A stretch of 64,000 bases of DNA from an uncultured Eubacteriales bacterium (GTDB taxonomy: Bacteria > Bacillota > Clostridia > Oscillospirales > Acutalibacteraceae): the NCBI GenBank assembly GCA_934552855.1, contig CAKTEU010000006.1, positions 1 through 64,000 of the forward strand. Reading direction: 5' to 3'. This document shows positions 32,279-40,444 of this stretch, piece by piece. Within the stretch, counting starts at the first letter, position 1; every line of letters begins with the position of its first letter. The notes beneath the pieces are model-generated. The model ran no database searches and was not told the DNA's origin. It worked only from the letters and a program-made list of their open reading frames with translations. Both the position numbers and the translations under genes were made by a program.

Positions 32279-35200
32279 ATGGCTGAAACCGAAAAGAGCA
32301 ACAGCTTTATCCAAATGGAGCACGACATTCTCAAATTTTGGGAAGAAAACGATTGCTTCAACAAAAGAAAGGCGAAAAACGCCGGTCACGAACGCTTCAA
32401 GTTTATCGACGGCCCGATTACCGCCAACAACCCGATGGGTATCCACCACGCATGGGGTCGTACCCTCAAGGATACCTTCATCAGATATAAATATATGAAC
32501 GGCTATGACTGCCGCTGCCAAAACGGCTTTGACTCGCAGGGCCTTTGGGTTGAAGTTGAGGTTGAAAAGGAACTCGGCTTTAAGACCAAAAAGGACATCG
32601 AAAATTACGGCATGGACAAGTTTACAAAAAAGTGCGTTGACCGTGTTAAGCATTTTTCGGGAATCATTGCCGACCAGTCAAAAAGACTCGGCCAGTGGAT
32701 GCAGTGGGATAACTCCTATTACACCAACACAGACCTCAACATTGAAGGCATTTGGCACTTCCTCAAAAAGTGCGATGAAAACGGCTGGATTCAGCGTGAA
32801 TATAAGCCGATGCCGTGGTGTCCCCGCTGCGGAACTTCGCTTTCCGAACACGAAATGACCGGTTCTTACAAGAACATTACTCACAATTCTGTTTTCTTCA
32901 AGCTTCCGGTTAAGGAGCTCGGTTCAAAAATCATTGTTTGGACAACCACTCCGTGGACACTTTCTTCAAACGTTGCCCTCGCCGTCAATCCGGAAATCGA
33001 CTATGTTGAAGTTAAGGTCAAAAGCGACGAGCAGACCATTATCCTTGCAAAGAACGCAATCAAATATCTCGGCGACGACAAGCAAGAGGTTATTCGTGCC
33101 TTCAAGGGTGAAGAACTCGTCGGCCTTCATTTTGAAACCTGCTTCCCCGAATTTGAAGCACAGAAAGACATCGACCATAAAATCGTTGCCTGGGAAGACG
33201 TTGACGCAGAAGAGGGAACAGGCGTTGTTCACATCGCTCCCGGCTGCGGTATTGAAGACAACGAACTCGGAAAAAGAATCGGTCTTCCCGAAGTTATGCC
33301 CGTTGACGACATGGGCATCTTCCTTCCCGGATTCGGCTTCATGAGCGGAAAAGACAGCGCAAAGATTGCTCCCGAAGTTTTTGAAGAACTTGAAAAGAGA
33401 AACAAGCTTTATAAAATCATGCCGATTGAGCACAGCTATCCGGTTTGCTGGCGCTGCAAGAGCGAAGTTATTTTCCGCCTTGTTCCGGCTTGGTATATCA
33501 GAACAGCCGAGCTTAAGCCGAGACTTATCAGAAACGCCGAATCGGTCAAATGGGAACCCGAATCAAACGGAAAGAGAATGGTTGACTGGCTCAACAACAT
33601 GGGCGACTGGAACATTTCAAGAAAGCGTTACTACGGTATGCCGCTTCCGTTCTATGCCTGCGAAAAATGCGGCCACGTTCACGTTGTTGGCAGCAAAAAG
33701 GAACTTCGTGAGCTTGCCGTTGACCCGGCAAAGGTTGACGCTCTTCCCGAACTTCACCGCCCGTGGATTGACGAAGTTGAAATCAAGTGCCCCAAGTGCG
33801 GCGAAAACGTAAAGCGTGTTTCCGAAATCGGTGACGTTTGGCTTGACGCAGGTATCGTTCCGTTTTCAACCACAGGCTACTTCACCGACAAGGAAGAATG
33901 GAAAAAGAACTATCCGGCAGACTGGATTGTTGAAATGCGTGAGCAGGTTCGCCTTTGGTTCTATTCAATGCTCTTTATGAGCACCGTTCTTGAAGATAAG
34001 GCTCCGTATAAGCGTGCACTTTGCCACAGCAGCGTTGTTGCCGAAGACGGTTCAAAATTCTCTAAGACCGGCTTTATGATTCGCTTTGACGAAGCGGCAG
34101 AAAAAATCGGCGCAGATACCGTCAGATATATGTATGCCGGCGCACCCGTTTCAAACGACGTTCGCTTCGGCTTCAATCTCGGTGACGAGGCAAGAAGAAA
34201 GCTCCTTTCCTTCTGGAACACCTATACTTTCTTTGAAACCTACGCAAGAATCGACAAGCCGAACTTTGAAGGCTATACGCCCGACAAGAGCGCAATGACC
34301 GTTACCGACCGCTGGCTTGTTACAAGAACAAACGAGTTCATCAGAAAAGCAACCGCTCAGATGGACGACTTCAAAGCATACAACGTCATCAAGGAATTTG
34401 AAGTTTTCGTTGACGATATCTCAAACTGGTACATCAGAACCAACCGCCGCCGCTTCTGGAAAACCGGCGACGAAAAGGATAAGACCCTTGCTTACTGGGT
34501 ACTTTTCAATGCAATCAACACATGCGTAAAAGTTATGGCTCCTATTATTCCGTTCATGACAGAGGAAATTTGGCAGAACCTCACCCGCCGTGTTCTTCCG
34601 TCAAGCGAACTTTCCGTTCATCTTTCCGATTGGCCGAAGGAAATCGAGGGCTTTGAGGATGACGGAATCCTTTCGCAAACAGCAGATGCAAGAGAAGTTA
34701 TCGCCGTTGCAATGAGACTTCGCAACGAACATCAAATCAAGGTTCGTCAGCCGCTTTCAACGCTTTATATCTCCTGTGACGATGAAGAAGCCGCAAAGAT
34801 TAAGACCTTTGAAAAGAACATTCTTGACGAACTCAACATCAAAAAGCTTGTTCATGTTTCGGATAACTCTGTTCTTGAAGACAGCTTCCTTGCCGTCAAC
34901 TTCCGTGCCGCAGGTGCAGTTCTCAAGCAGAACGTCAACAAGATGAAGCAGGCTCTTGAAAGTGCTTCTGAAGAAGAAATGGCAGAATACACCGAAAAGA
35001 CAAAGAATGGCGAAAAAGTTCTCGTCAAAGGCTTTGACGAAGCATACGATTCCTCAATCTTCACCGTTATGACAAAGACGAAGAAGGGCATCGTTTCAGC
35101 AGAATGCCAGAACAAGACCGTTGTTGCGCTTGACGTTACTCTTACCGAAGACCTCATCAAAGAAGGCGCAGTCAGAGACGTTGTTCGTCAGTGCCAGCTT

Positions 35201-35422
35201 CTTCGTAAAGAGGCAGGCTATGAGGTTGAGCAGAGAGTTGTTCTTTCAATTTCTTCGGACAGCGAATTTATCATGAACGCACTCAAAGAGAACGCCGACC
35301 ACATGAAGAGCGAGCTTCTTGCCGATGACATTTTCTTCGGCTCATCAATTGAAAACGACCTTGAAAAGACCTTTGAAGTCGGCGAAGATAAAAAAGTTAC
35401 CGCCGCAGTCAAAAAGGCGTAA
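32279..35422 (+). CDS. ileS: isoleucyl-tRNA synthetase, variant with GIHH in place of HIGH
   Basis: This 1047-residue class I synthetase charges tRNA-Ile and carries a CP1 editing domain (VWTTTPWTLSSNVALAVNP). The usual HIGH signature is replaced by GIHH at residues 54-57 (ANNPMGIHHAWGR). The KMSKS loop reads SKFSKTG. A zinc-ribbon-like pair (WCPRCGTS, WRCKSE, CEKCGHV, CPKCGE) is present, as is an anticodon-binding region. It groups by eye with the second IleRS type rather than the common bacterial one. IleRS2 proteins with a G-x-H-H swap are known to tolerate very high mupirocin. GGAGG precedes the ATG. It is followed by proS. Assignment to Ile rather than Val or Leu rests on overall pattern and is not certain. 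Confidence 0.82.
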   Translation: MAETEKSNSFIQMEHDILKFWEENDCFNKRKAKNAGHERFKFIDGPITANNPMGIHHAWGRTLKDTFIRYKYMNGYDCRCQNGFDSQGLWVEVEVEKELGFKTKKDIENYGMDKFTKKCVDRVKHFSGIIADQSKRLGQWMQWDNSYYTNTDLNIEGIWHFLKKCDENGWIQREYKPMPWCPRCGTSLSEHEMTGSYKNITHNSVFFKLPVKELGSKIIVWTTTPWTLSSNVALAVNPEIDYVEVKVKSDEQTIILAKNAIKYLGDDKQEVIRAFKGEELVGLHFETCFPEFEAQKDIDHKIVAWEDVDAEEGTGVVHIAPGCGIEDNELGKRIGLPEVMPVDDMGIFLPGFGFMSGKDSAKIAPEVFEELEKRNKLYKIMPIEHSYPVCWRCKSEVIFRLVPAWYIRTAELKPRLIRNAESVKWEPESNGKRMVDWLNNMGDWNISRKRYYGMPLPFYACEKCGHVHVVGSKKELRELAVDPAKVDALPELHRPWIDEVEIKCPKCGENVKRVSEIGDVWLDAGIVPFSTTGYFTDKEEWKKNYPADWIVEMREQVRLWFYSMLFMSTVLEDKAPYKRALCHSSVVAEDGSKFSKTGFMIRFDEAAEKIGADTVRYMYAGAPVSNDVRFGFNLGDEARRKLLSFWNTYTFFETYARIDKPNFEGYTPDKSAMTVTDRWLVTRTNEFIRKATAQMDDFKAYNVIKEFEVFVDDISNWYIRTNRRRFWKTGDEKDKTLAYWVLFNAINTCVKVMAPIIPFMTEEIWQNLTRRVLPSSELSVHLSDWPKEIEGFEDDGILSQTADAREVIAVAMRLRNEHQIKVRQPLSTLYISCDDEEAAKIKTFEKNILDELNIKKLVHVSDNSVLEDSFLAVNFRAAGAVLKQNVNKMKQALESASEEEMAEYTEKTKNGEKVLVKGFDEAYDSSIFTVMTKTKKGIVSAECQNKTVVALDVTLTEDLIKEGAVRDVVRQCQLLRKEAGYEVEQRVVLSISSDSEFIMNALKENADHMKSELLADDIFFGSSIENDLEKTFEVGEDKKVTAAVKKA

Positions 35423-35432
35423 GAAAAAACAA

Positions 35433-35464
35433 AACAGCGGCTTTGCCGAAACAAGGCCGCTGTT
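35433..35464 (+). terminator. intergenic hairpin between ileS and proS
   Basis: The 9-pair stem AACAGCGGC...GCCGCTGTT has no T-run, so it is more likely a processing or partial attenuation structure than a full terminator. Its 3' end is 26 bases before the proS ATG. Confidence 0.5.
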
Positions 35465-35490
35465 AGATTCATAGAAAGGAATCTGCAACT

Positions 35491-36933
35491 ATGGCACAGC
35501 AGAAAAAAATGGTTGAGGAAATCACCTCAATGGAAGAAGACTTTGCCAAATGGTATACCGATATTGTCAAAAAGGCAGAGCTTATTGAATACACAAGCGT
35601 AAAGGGCTGCATGGTTATTCGCCCTTACGGCTATGCAATTTGGGAAAACATTCAGCGTATTCTTGACGGAATGTTCAAAGACACCGGCCACGAAAACGTA
35701 AATATGCCGATGTTCATTCCCGAAAGCCTTCTTCAAAAGGAAAAAGACCACGTTGAAGGCTTTGCACCCGAAGTTGCTTGGGTAACCCACGGCGGAAGCG
35801 AAAAGCTTGAGGAAAGACTTTGCGTTCGCCCCACTTCGGAAACGCTCTTCTGCGAACATTACGCAAATATTGTTCATTCCTACCGTGACCTTCCGAAGCT
35901 TTATAACCAGTGGGTAAGCGTTGTCCGCTGGGAAAAGACCACCCGTCCGTTCCTTCGCAGCCGTGAATTCCTTTGGCAGGAAGGCCACACAATTCACGCA
36001 ACAGCCGAAGAAGCAATTGAAGAAACCGAAAAAATGCTCAACGTTTACGCAGACTTCTGCGAAAAATATCTTGCAATCCCCGTTGTAAAGGGTAAAAAGA
36101 CCGAAAGTGACAAGTTCGCCGGAGCTGTTTCAACCTATGCAATTGAAGCACTCATGCATGACGGAAAGGCTCTCCAGGCCGGAACATCGCACTACTTCGG
36201 CGACGGTTTTGCAAAGGCATTCGGTATTCAGTATCAGAGCCGTGAAAACAAGCTTGAATATCCGCACCAGACCTCCTGGGGTATGACAACAAGAATGATC
36301 GGCGCAATCATCATGACTCACGGAGATAACAACGGACTTGTTCTTCCGCCGGCGGTTGCTCCGATTCAGGCGGTAATCATTCCCGTTGCTCAGCACAAGG
36401 AAGGCGTTCTTGAAAAAGCACGTGAGCTTGAAGCAAGACTCAAGGCTTCGCATATCAGAGTTAAGCTTGACGACAGCGACAACAGCCCCGGCTGGAAGTA
36501 TTCCGAATATGAAATGAAGGGTGTTCCCGTTCGCATTGAAATCGGACCTCGTGACATTGAAAGCAATCAATGCGTTCTTGTTTCACGCCATAACAGAGAA
36601 AAAACCGTTGTTTCGCTTGACGAGCTTGAACACGCAGTGGGCGAAAAGCTTAAAGAAGTTCATGACGCTCTTTATAAATCAGCACTTGAAAACCGTGAAA
36701 GAAGAACCTATGCCTGCACTTCTCTTGAAGAGATTACAAAAACTCTTGAAGAAAAGGGCGACGGTTTTGTCAAAGCAATGTGGTGCGGCAACGAAGCCTG
36801 CGAAGACAAGGTTAAGGAAGTTACCGGTGTCGGCTCACGCTGCATTCCCCTTGAGCAGGAGCACCTTGCGGACACCTGCGTTTGCTGCGGAAAACCGGCA
36901 AAATTCATGGTTTATTGGGGCAAAGCTTATTAA
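35491..36933 (+). CDS. proS: prolyl-tRNA synthetase, short (archaeal/eukaryotic-like) type
   Basis: This 480-residue class II synthetase lacks the long insertion domain of the common bacterial ProRS. It has the C-terminal extension of the archaeal/eukaryotic-like form, with Cys pairs WCGNEACEDK and CVCCGKPAKF and the terminal Tyr. Class II motifs are visible: motif 2 FLRSREFLWQEGHT, with CVRPTSETLF before it, and motif 3 in the GMTTRMIGAIIM region. It makes Pro-tRNA in the cytosol. AAAGGAATC precedes the ATG. It probably shares a transcript with ileS. A MITE-like repeat lies 25 bases behind its stop. Confidence 0.95.
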   Translation: MAQQKKMVEEITSMEEDFAKWYTDIVKKAELIEYTSVKGCMVIRPYGYAIWENIQRILDGMFKDTGHENVNMPMFIPESLLQKEKDHVEGFAPEVAWVTHGGSEKLEERLCVRPTSETLFCEHYANIVHSYRDLPKLYNQWVSVVRWEKTTRPFLRSREFLWQEGHTIHATAEEAIEETEKMLNVYADFCEKYLAIPVVKGKKTESDKFAGAVSTYAIEALMHDGKALQAGTSHYFGDGFAKAFGIQYQSRENKLEYPHQTSWGMTTRMIGAIIMTHGDNNGLVLPPAVAPIQAVIIPVAQHKEGVLEKARELEARLKASHIRVKLDDSDNSPGWKYSEYEMKGVPVRIEIGPRDIESNQCVLVSRHNREKTVVSLDELEHAVGEKLKEVHDALYKSALENRERRTYACTSLEEITKTLEEKGDGFVKAMWCGNEACEDKVKEVTGVGSRCIPLEQEHLADTCVCCGKPAKFMVYWGKAY

Positions 36934-36958
36934 TTGAAAAAACTTTCATACAAAAAAT

Positions 36959-37179
36959 GGGACTGTCGCATTTAGCGCAGAACAAAGAGTAAAAAGTCAA
37001 AATTAAAAATATAATTTACGGATGCCGTCAAAAAGAAAGTATACCGTGAATTACAGCTTTATTTTTAAATCCAATAGGAATTATTTTTACTCTTTTAAGC
37101 GTTTTTTTACCCTCTCGCAGTATCTATATACAGCTTCGGGGTAAAGAAAACGCTTTCTGCATCTAAATCCGACAGCCCC
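36959..37179 (+). repeat. MITE-like 221-bp repeat, copy 2
   Basis: The complete element starts GGGACTGTCGCATTTAGCGC. Read from its other end it starts GGGGCTGTCGGATTTAGATG, so the ends form an imperfect inverted repeat of about 23 bases. It is inverted relative to, and nearly identical with, the copy at 53449-53669 (two differences seen by eye). It has no open frame of note. Internal hairpin AAGCGTTTT...AAAACGCTT-like arms are present. It lies between the convergent proS and AraC-type genes. I could not define a target-site duplication. Confidence 0.88.
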
Positions 37180-37196
37180 GATTTTTATTTATTCGT

Positions 37197-38162
37197 TCAC
37201 TTTTTAATCGGTCTGATATACTTGAAAAATTTTCCGGGATCATAATAAAAATACATTATTCTTCCGGGCGTGAGGTCAAGTTCACAGCCTTTTTCGGCGT
37301 AATCGAAGTCCTTCATCGCTTTTTCAATTTTTTCCTCAACCGTTCTGCATTCCTGCTCGTAATCAAACGGACCGTGTTCAAAAACAACATATTCGCCCTG
37401 TGGAATGTCGGAAAGTATCATCCCGTTCGGAACTTCGCCGCTGTAATCAAAAGGAAGTCTGACACCGTAACATTCCGTTCTGAGAAATCCCCAATCGCAA
37501 AGTCTGCCTGTCGGGTCGTTGATATATGCCATAATTTGACCTGCGGAGCAGTTGTCATCATCGCCGCCGGCATCGTCAAGCTTTCCTTTTATGCTTGCAA
37601 GAAGGCCGCAAACGGTTTCGCAGTCCTGACCGGGAATTTTTGACTGTTTTTGCCAAAAGTCCCAGTATCCGTTGCTTTCACGGTTTTCAATGTGAAGAAA
37701 TTTGTGTGCCGGAATTGTTACAAAATAGGTTTTAACGTTGTCTTGTGATTTGATCATGCCGATCTCTCCCAATCCTAAAAAGTAGCGGTCAAACGGATGG
37801 ATTTTTGTTTGGAGAACAACAGGCTTCGGATTTTTTCGAAAACTGCTCGGGGTTATGCCATAGGCTTTTTTGAATGCCCTTGTGAACGCTTCGTTTGAAG
37901 AAAAGCCGTAATCAATGGCAACGGAAAGAAGATTTCTTTTGCTGTCTCGAACTTCCTTGAGGGCAAAGGCAAGCTTTCTTTTTTGAAGGTATTCACGAAG
38001 CGGCATACCGGAAATTTCGCTGAATTTTCTTGTTGTGTAAAATTCGGAATAGCCGAGTTTTTTTGAAAGTGCGCTCAATGCAAGCGATTCATCATCATGA
38101 TTTTTTATTGATGTGTCAATTTCGTCAACAATTAACTGAACAAGTTTTCTCCATTCATACAT
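37197..38162 (-). CDS. AraC-family transcription regulator with GyrI-like effector domain
   Basis: The 321-residue product has two helix-turn-helix units of the AraC/XylS type in its first 110 residues: LSALSKKLGYSEFYTTRKF and LLSVAIDYGFSSNEAFTRAF, followed by KKAYGITPSSFRK. The C-terminal 200 residues resemble the GyrI-like small-molecule binding domain found in SoxS/Rob-like and BmrR-like regulators (IPAHKFLHIE, DIPQGEYVVFEHGPFD). It probably activates a stress or efflux target in response to a lipophilic ligand, but no target gene lies next to it. GGAGG precedes the ATG. Confidence 0.85.
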   Translation of the reverse strand: MYEWRKLVQLIVDEIDTSIKNHDDESLALSALSKKLGYSEFYTTRKFSEISGMPLREYLQKRKLAFALKEVRDSKRNLLSVAIDYGFSSNEAFTRAFKKAYGITPSSFRKNPKPVVLQTKIHPFDRYFLGLGEIGMIKSQDNVKTYFVTIPAHKFLHIENRESNGYWDFWQKQSKIPGQDCETVCGLLASIKGKLDDAGGDDDNCSAGQIMAYINDPTGRLCDWGFLRTECYGVRLPFDYSGEVPNGMILSDIPQGEYVVFEHGPFDYEQECRTVEEKIEKAMKDFDYAEKGCELDLTPGRIMYFYYDPGKFFKYIRPIKK

Positions 38163-38284
38163 AAACTGTCCTCCGTTTTGTTCGCTCTGTGGCTATTATA
38201 TCGCAAAGGAGAGAGCGGCACTTGATATTTCTTGCTGTATTTTCTTTCAATATTATGATACTCTGATTTCAATTGAATTGCAAC

Positions 38285-38346
38285 AATAAAAAAAACCGCA
38301 GCTCACGCAAAGTTCTCTGTAGGCTTTTTGTGAATTGCGGTTTTTA
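38285..38346 (-). terminator. terminator of the small-peptide genes
   Basis: On the minus strand the stem CCGCAATTCAC...GTGAGCTGCGG is followed by TTTTTTTT. It lies 37 bases beyond the 52-residue gene. Confidence 0.8.
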
Positions 38347-38382
38347 AATTATGCTTGTTTAAAAAGTATCAACCGAACAGAA

Positions 38383-38541
38383 TTATGCTGCGGAGTCGGT
38401 CTTGATGTACTTTTTAAGGAAAGCGATGATCTTGTTGAGAATTTCAACAAAATCAAGTTCATTGAAGAAACCAAGAAAATATTCTACTGCGCCTTTAAGG
38501 GTTGAGATGCCCTTCTTTTCTTCTTCCTGTGTAGCAGCCAT
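38383..38541 (-). CDS. small amphipathic-helix peptide 1 (52 residues)
   Basis: The peptide starts MAATQEEEKKGISTLKGAVE and contains NELDFVEILNKIIAFLKKYI, then ends KTDSAA. The second stretch would form a strongly amphipathic helix. AAAGGTGA lies upstream of the ATG at 38541, and a strong terminator follows. It is a paralogue of the 47-residue peptide 76 bases upstream. No signal peptide, leader cleavage site or Cys is present. Function unknown. Leaderless bacteriocin, membrane-active peptide or forespore peptide are possibilities I cannot separate. Confidence 0.7.
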   Translation of the reverse strand: MAATQEEEKKGISTLKGAVEYFLGFFNELDFVEILNKIIAFLKKYIKTDSAA

Positions 38542-38617
38542 GTTAAATCACCTTTCTGAAATAAAATGTAAATTAAATATACTCCCCGTTAGGATGGATA
38601 ATTGCGTCAAGCAAAAA

Positions 38618-38761
38618 TTATTTGCTTGCGTCGGTGGTTCCGTTGCCCTTTGCGGGAATGAAAATTTTGAAGAAATCAACAATTCTGTTGAAAAGTCTTA
38701 CGAAGTCGAAATCGTTGAAGCCTTCGGCAATGAAGTTGAGGAGACTTTTAATAATGTCCAT
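38618..38761 (-). CDS. small amphipathic-helix peptide 2 (47 residues)
   Basis: The peptide starts MDIIKSLLNFIAEGF and contains NDFDFVRLFNRIVDFFKIFI, ending PAKGNGTTDASK. AGGTGA lies 7 bases before the ATG at 38761; a longer upstream frame to 38950 has no ribosome binding site and covers the promoter. The core aligns residue by residue with peptide 1 (N-E/D-x-D-F-V-x-x-x-N-K/R-I-I/V). Peptides 2 and 1 form a two-gene transcript from the promoter at 38829 to the terminator at 38285. No dedicated transporter or immunity gene is adjacent; the Opp operon starts 750 bases away on the other strand. Confidence 0.7.
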   Translation of the reverse strand: MDIIKSLLNFIAEGFNDFDFVRLFNRIVDFFKIFIPAKGNGTTDASK

Positions 38762-38828
38762 AATACAATCACCTTTCACAAAAACAATTTTTTCACTCTC
38801 TGAAAACGCCGCAAGTTTCAAATATCGG

Positions 38829-38857
38829 TTTATAGAAAAAACTGTCCAAATGCACAA
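38829..38857 (-). promoter_or_regulatory. promoter of the amphipathic-peptide pair
   Basis: Minus strand TTGTGC (38857-38852), 17-base spacer, TATAAA (38834-38829). Confidence 0.55.
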
Positions 38858-39223
38858 GAAATAATTCAAACAGAGAAATACGAAATAATTTGCTTTGTGC
38901 AGTCTGACGAAAAGTTTCAAAAAACTGACAAAATATGAAATTTTCGGCATCTACTTTAAGTTAAAAAGATGGTATTTTGTCAACCTTAAATGAACCTTAA
39001 AAAATGGCCAATTTCATGCAAAAAAATTCATAATTTATCAATTATTTCTTAATAATATACAAAATCCTTTTAATTTTCTGCATAAAATATTTGTTTTTTG
39101 CATATAGAGAAAGCGATTAAAAAATTGTTCTTGACTAACAAAAAAAATTTGTCGGTATTGCGAGGCCTTTAGTATTGAAAAGGTACTATTCAAAATCTGT
39201 AACATATTATGTCAAATGACCGA

Positions 39224-39252
39224 TTGACTTGTTAAAAAAATAATTGTATAAT
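39224..39252 (+). promoter_or_regulatory. upstream opp promoter P1
   Basis: TTGACT (39224-39229), 17-base spacer, TATAAT (39247-39252). The surrounding gap from 38860 to 39500 is very AT-rich and shows no other feature. Confidence 0.75.
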
Positions 39253-39375
39253 ATTTTTGTAGTCGTTTGTCTATTAATTTGATTCTCGACAGAGGTTAAA
39301 ATATATACTTTTTAACAAAAACCGCAAAAAGAACACACAGTTTAATTCTTAATGGCGATATTGACTTTTTATAAC

Positions 39376-39404
39376 TTGCTTTTTTCCGTGTAATGTGTTA
39401 CAAT
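39376..39404 (+). promoter_or_regulatory. downstream opp promoter P2
   Basis: TTGCTT (39376-39381), 17-base spacer, TACAAT (39399-39404), about 100 bases before oppB. Confidence 0.65.
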
Positions 39405-39506
39405 GTGACATAATTTATTTGTCGGAAAACATTCCGATGCTTTTAAAAGCGGTTTTTAAAAAAGCGCAAGAAGATCAGAAAAAATTTTTACAGGAGTTGA
39501 AGTCAT

Positions 39507-40424
39507 TTGGGTAAGTATATCTTCAAGCGTGTTGTGATGGGAATTATCAGTATTTTCATCGTTGCAACGTTGACGTTTCTTTTGATGAATTTGGTTCCGG
39601 GCGGTCCGTTCGTTGCCGAAAAATCAATCAGCCAGGCGGCGCAGGAAGCGCTTGCCGAAAAGTACGGACTTAACAAACCTCTTTATCAAAGATATCTGAC
39701 CTATATGTCGGATTTTCTTCACGGAGATATGGGACCCTCGCTCAGGCAAAGGGGACGAAACGTTTCCGATATAATCGCTTCAAAATTCCCGATTTCCGCA
39801 GGACTTGCGGGACTTGCGGTTTTGGTTTCGCTCCTTGTCGGTATTCCGCTCGGCTGCCTTTCCGCTTATAACAGGGGAAAATTTGCCGATAACCTTATAA
39901 TTGTTTTTGCAACGTGCGGAATTGCCATTCCGAGCTTTATAAGCAGCGTTATTTTGCTTTATACTTTCGGAAGCAAGCTGAATCTTCTTCCGACAATCGG
40001 CCTTAACACGATGTCGTCATACATCATGCCGGTTACTGCGCTTTCAATTTATCCCACCGCTTATATCACCCGCCTTATGCGTTCGAGCCTTCTTGACGTT
40101 ATGGGTCAGGACTATATCAGAACGGCAAGAGCAAAGGGACTTTCAAACTTCAAGGTTCTTTTCAAGCACGCTTTGAGGAATGCAATTTTGCCGGTTGTCA
40201 CCTATGTCGGCCCGATGCTTGCAAGCCTTATGACCGGTTCGTTCATTGTTGAAAAGATTTTTACGATTCCCGGACTCGGACGTGACTTTGTTTCGGCAAT
40301 CAATCAGCGTGACTACACTCTTATTATGGGAACAACAATTGTTCTTGCAACGCTTATTATTATTGCAAACGTTATTGTTGATATCCTTTATAAGATCATT
40401 GACCCACGCATTAAACTTAAATAA
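39507..40424 (+). CDS. oppB: oligopeptide ABC transporter permease OppB
   Basis: This 305-residue inner-membrane permease has six predicted membrane segments. The ABC coupling (EAA) loop is QDYIRTARAKGLSNFKVLFK. The N-terminal block TFLLMNLVPGGPF is typical of OppB/DppB. It starts at TTG (39507) with AGGAG about 9 bases upstream; no ATG fits. It is the first gene of oppBCDFA, which imports peptides. In sporulating Firmicutes Opp also internalises signalling peptides. oppC starts 20 bases after the stop. Confidence 0.93.
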   Translation: MGKYIFKRVVMGIISIFIVATLTFLLMNLVPGGPFVAEKSISQAAQEALAEKYGLNKPLYQRYLTYMSDFLHGDMGPSLRQRGRNVSDIIASKFPISAGLAGLAVLVSLLVGIPLGCLSAYNRGKFADNLIIVFATCGIAIPSFISSVILLYTFGSKLNLLPTIGLNTMSSYIMPVTALSIYPTAYITRLMRSSLLDVMGQDYIRTARAKGLSNFKVLFKHALRNAILPVVTYVGPMLASLMTGSFIVEKIFTIPGLGRDFVSAINQRDYTLIMGTTIVLATLIIIANVIVDILYKIIDPRIKLK

Positions 40425-40444
40425 GGAGCGGTGAGAAAGTAAAT

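Noticed and set aside
38618..38950. Longer 110-residue reading of amphipathic peptide 2
   Set aside because: The extension lacks a ribosome binding site and covers a good promoter, while AGGTGA sits at the right distance before the ATG at 38761.
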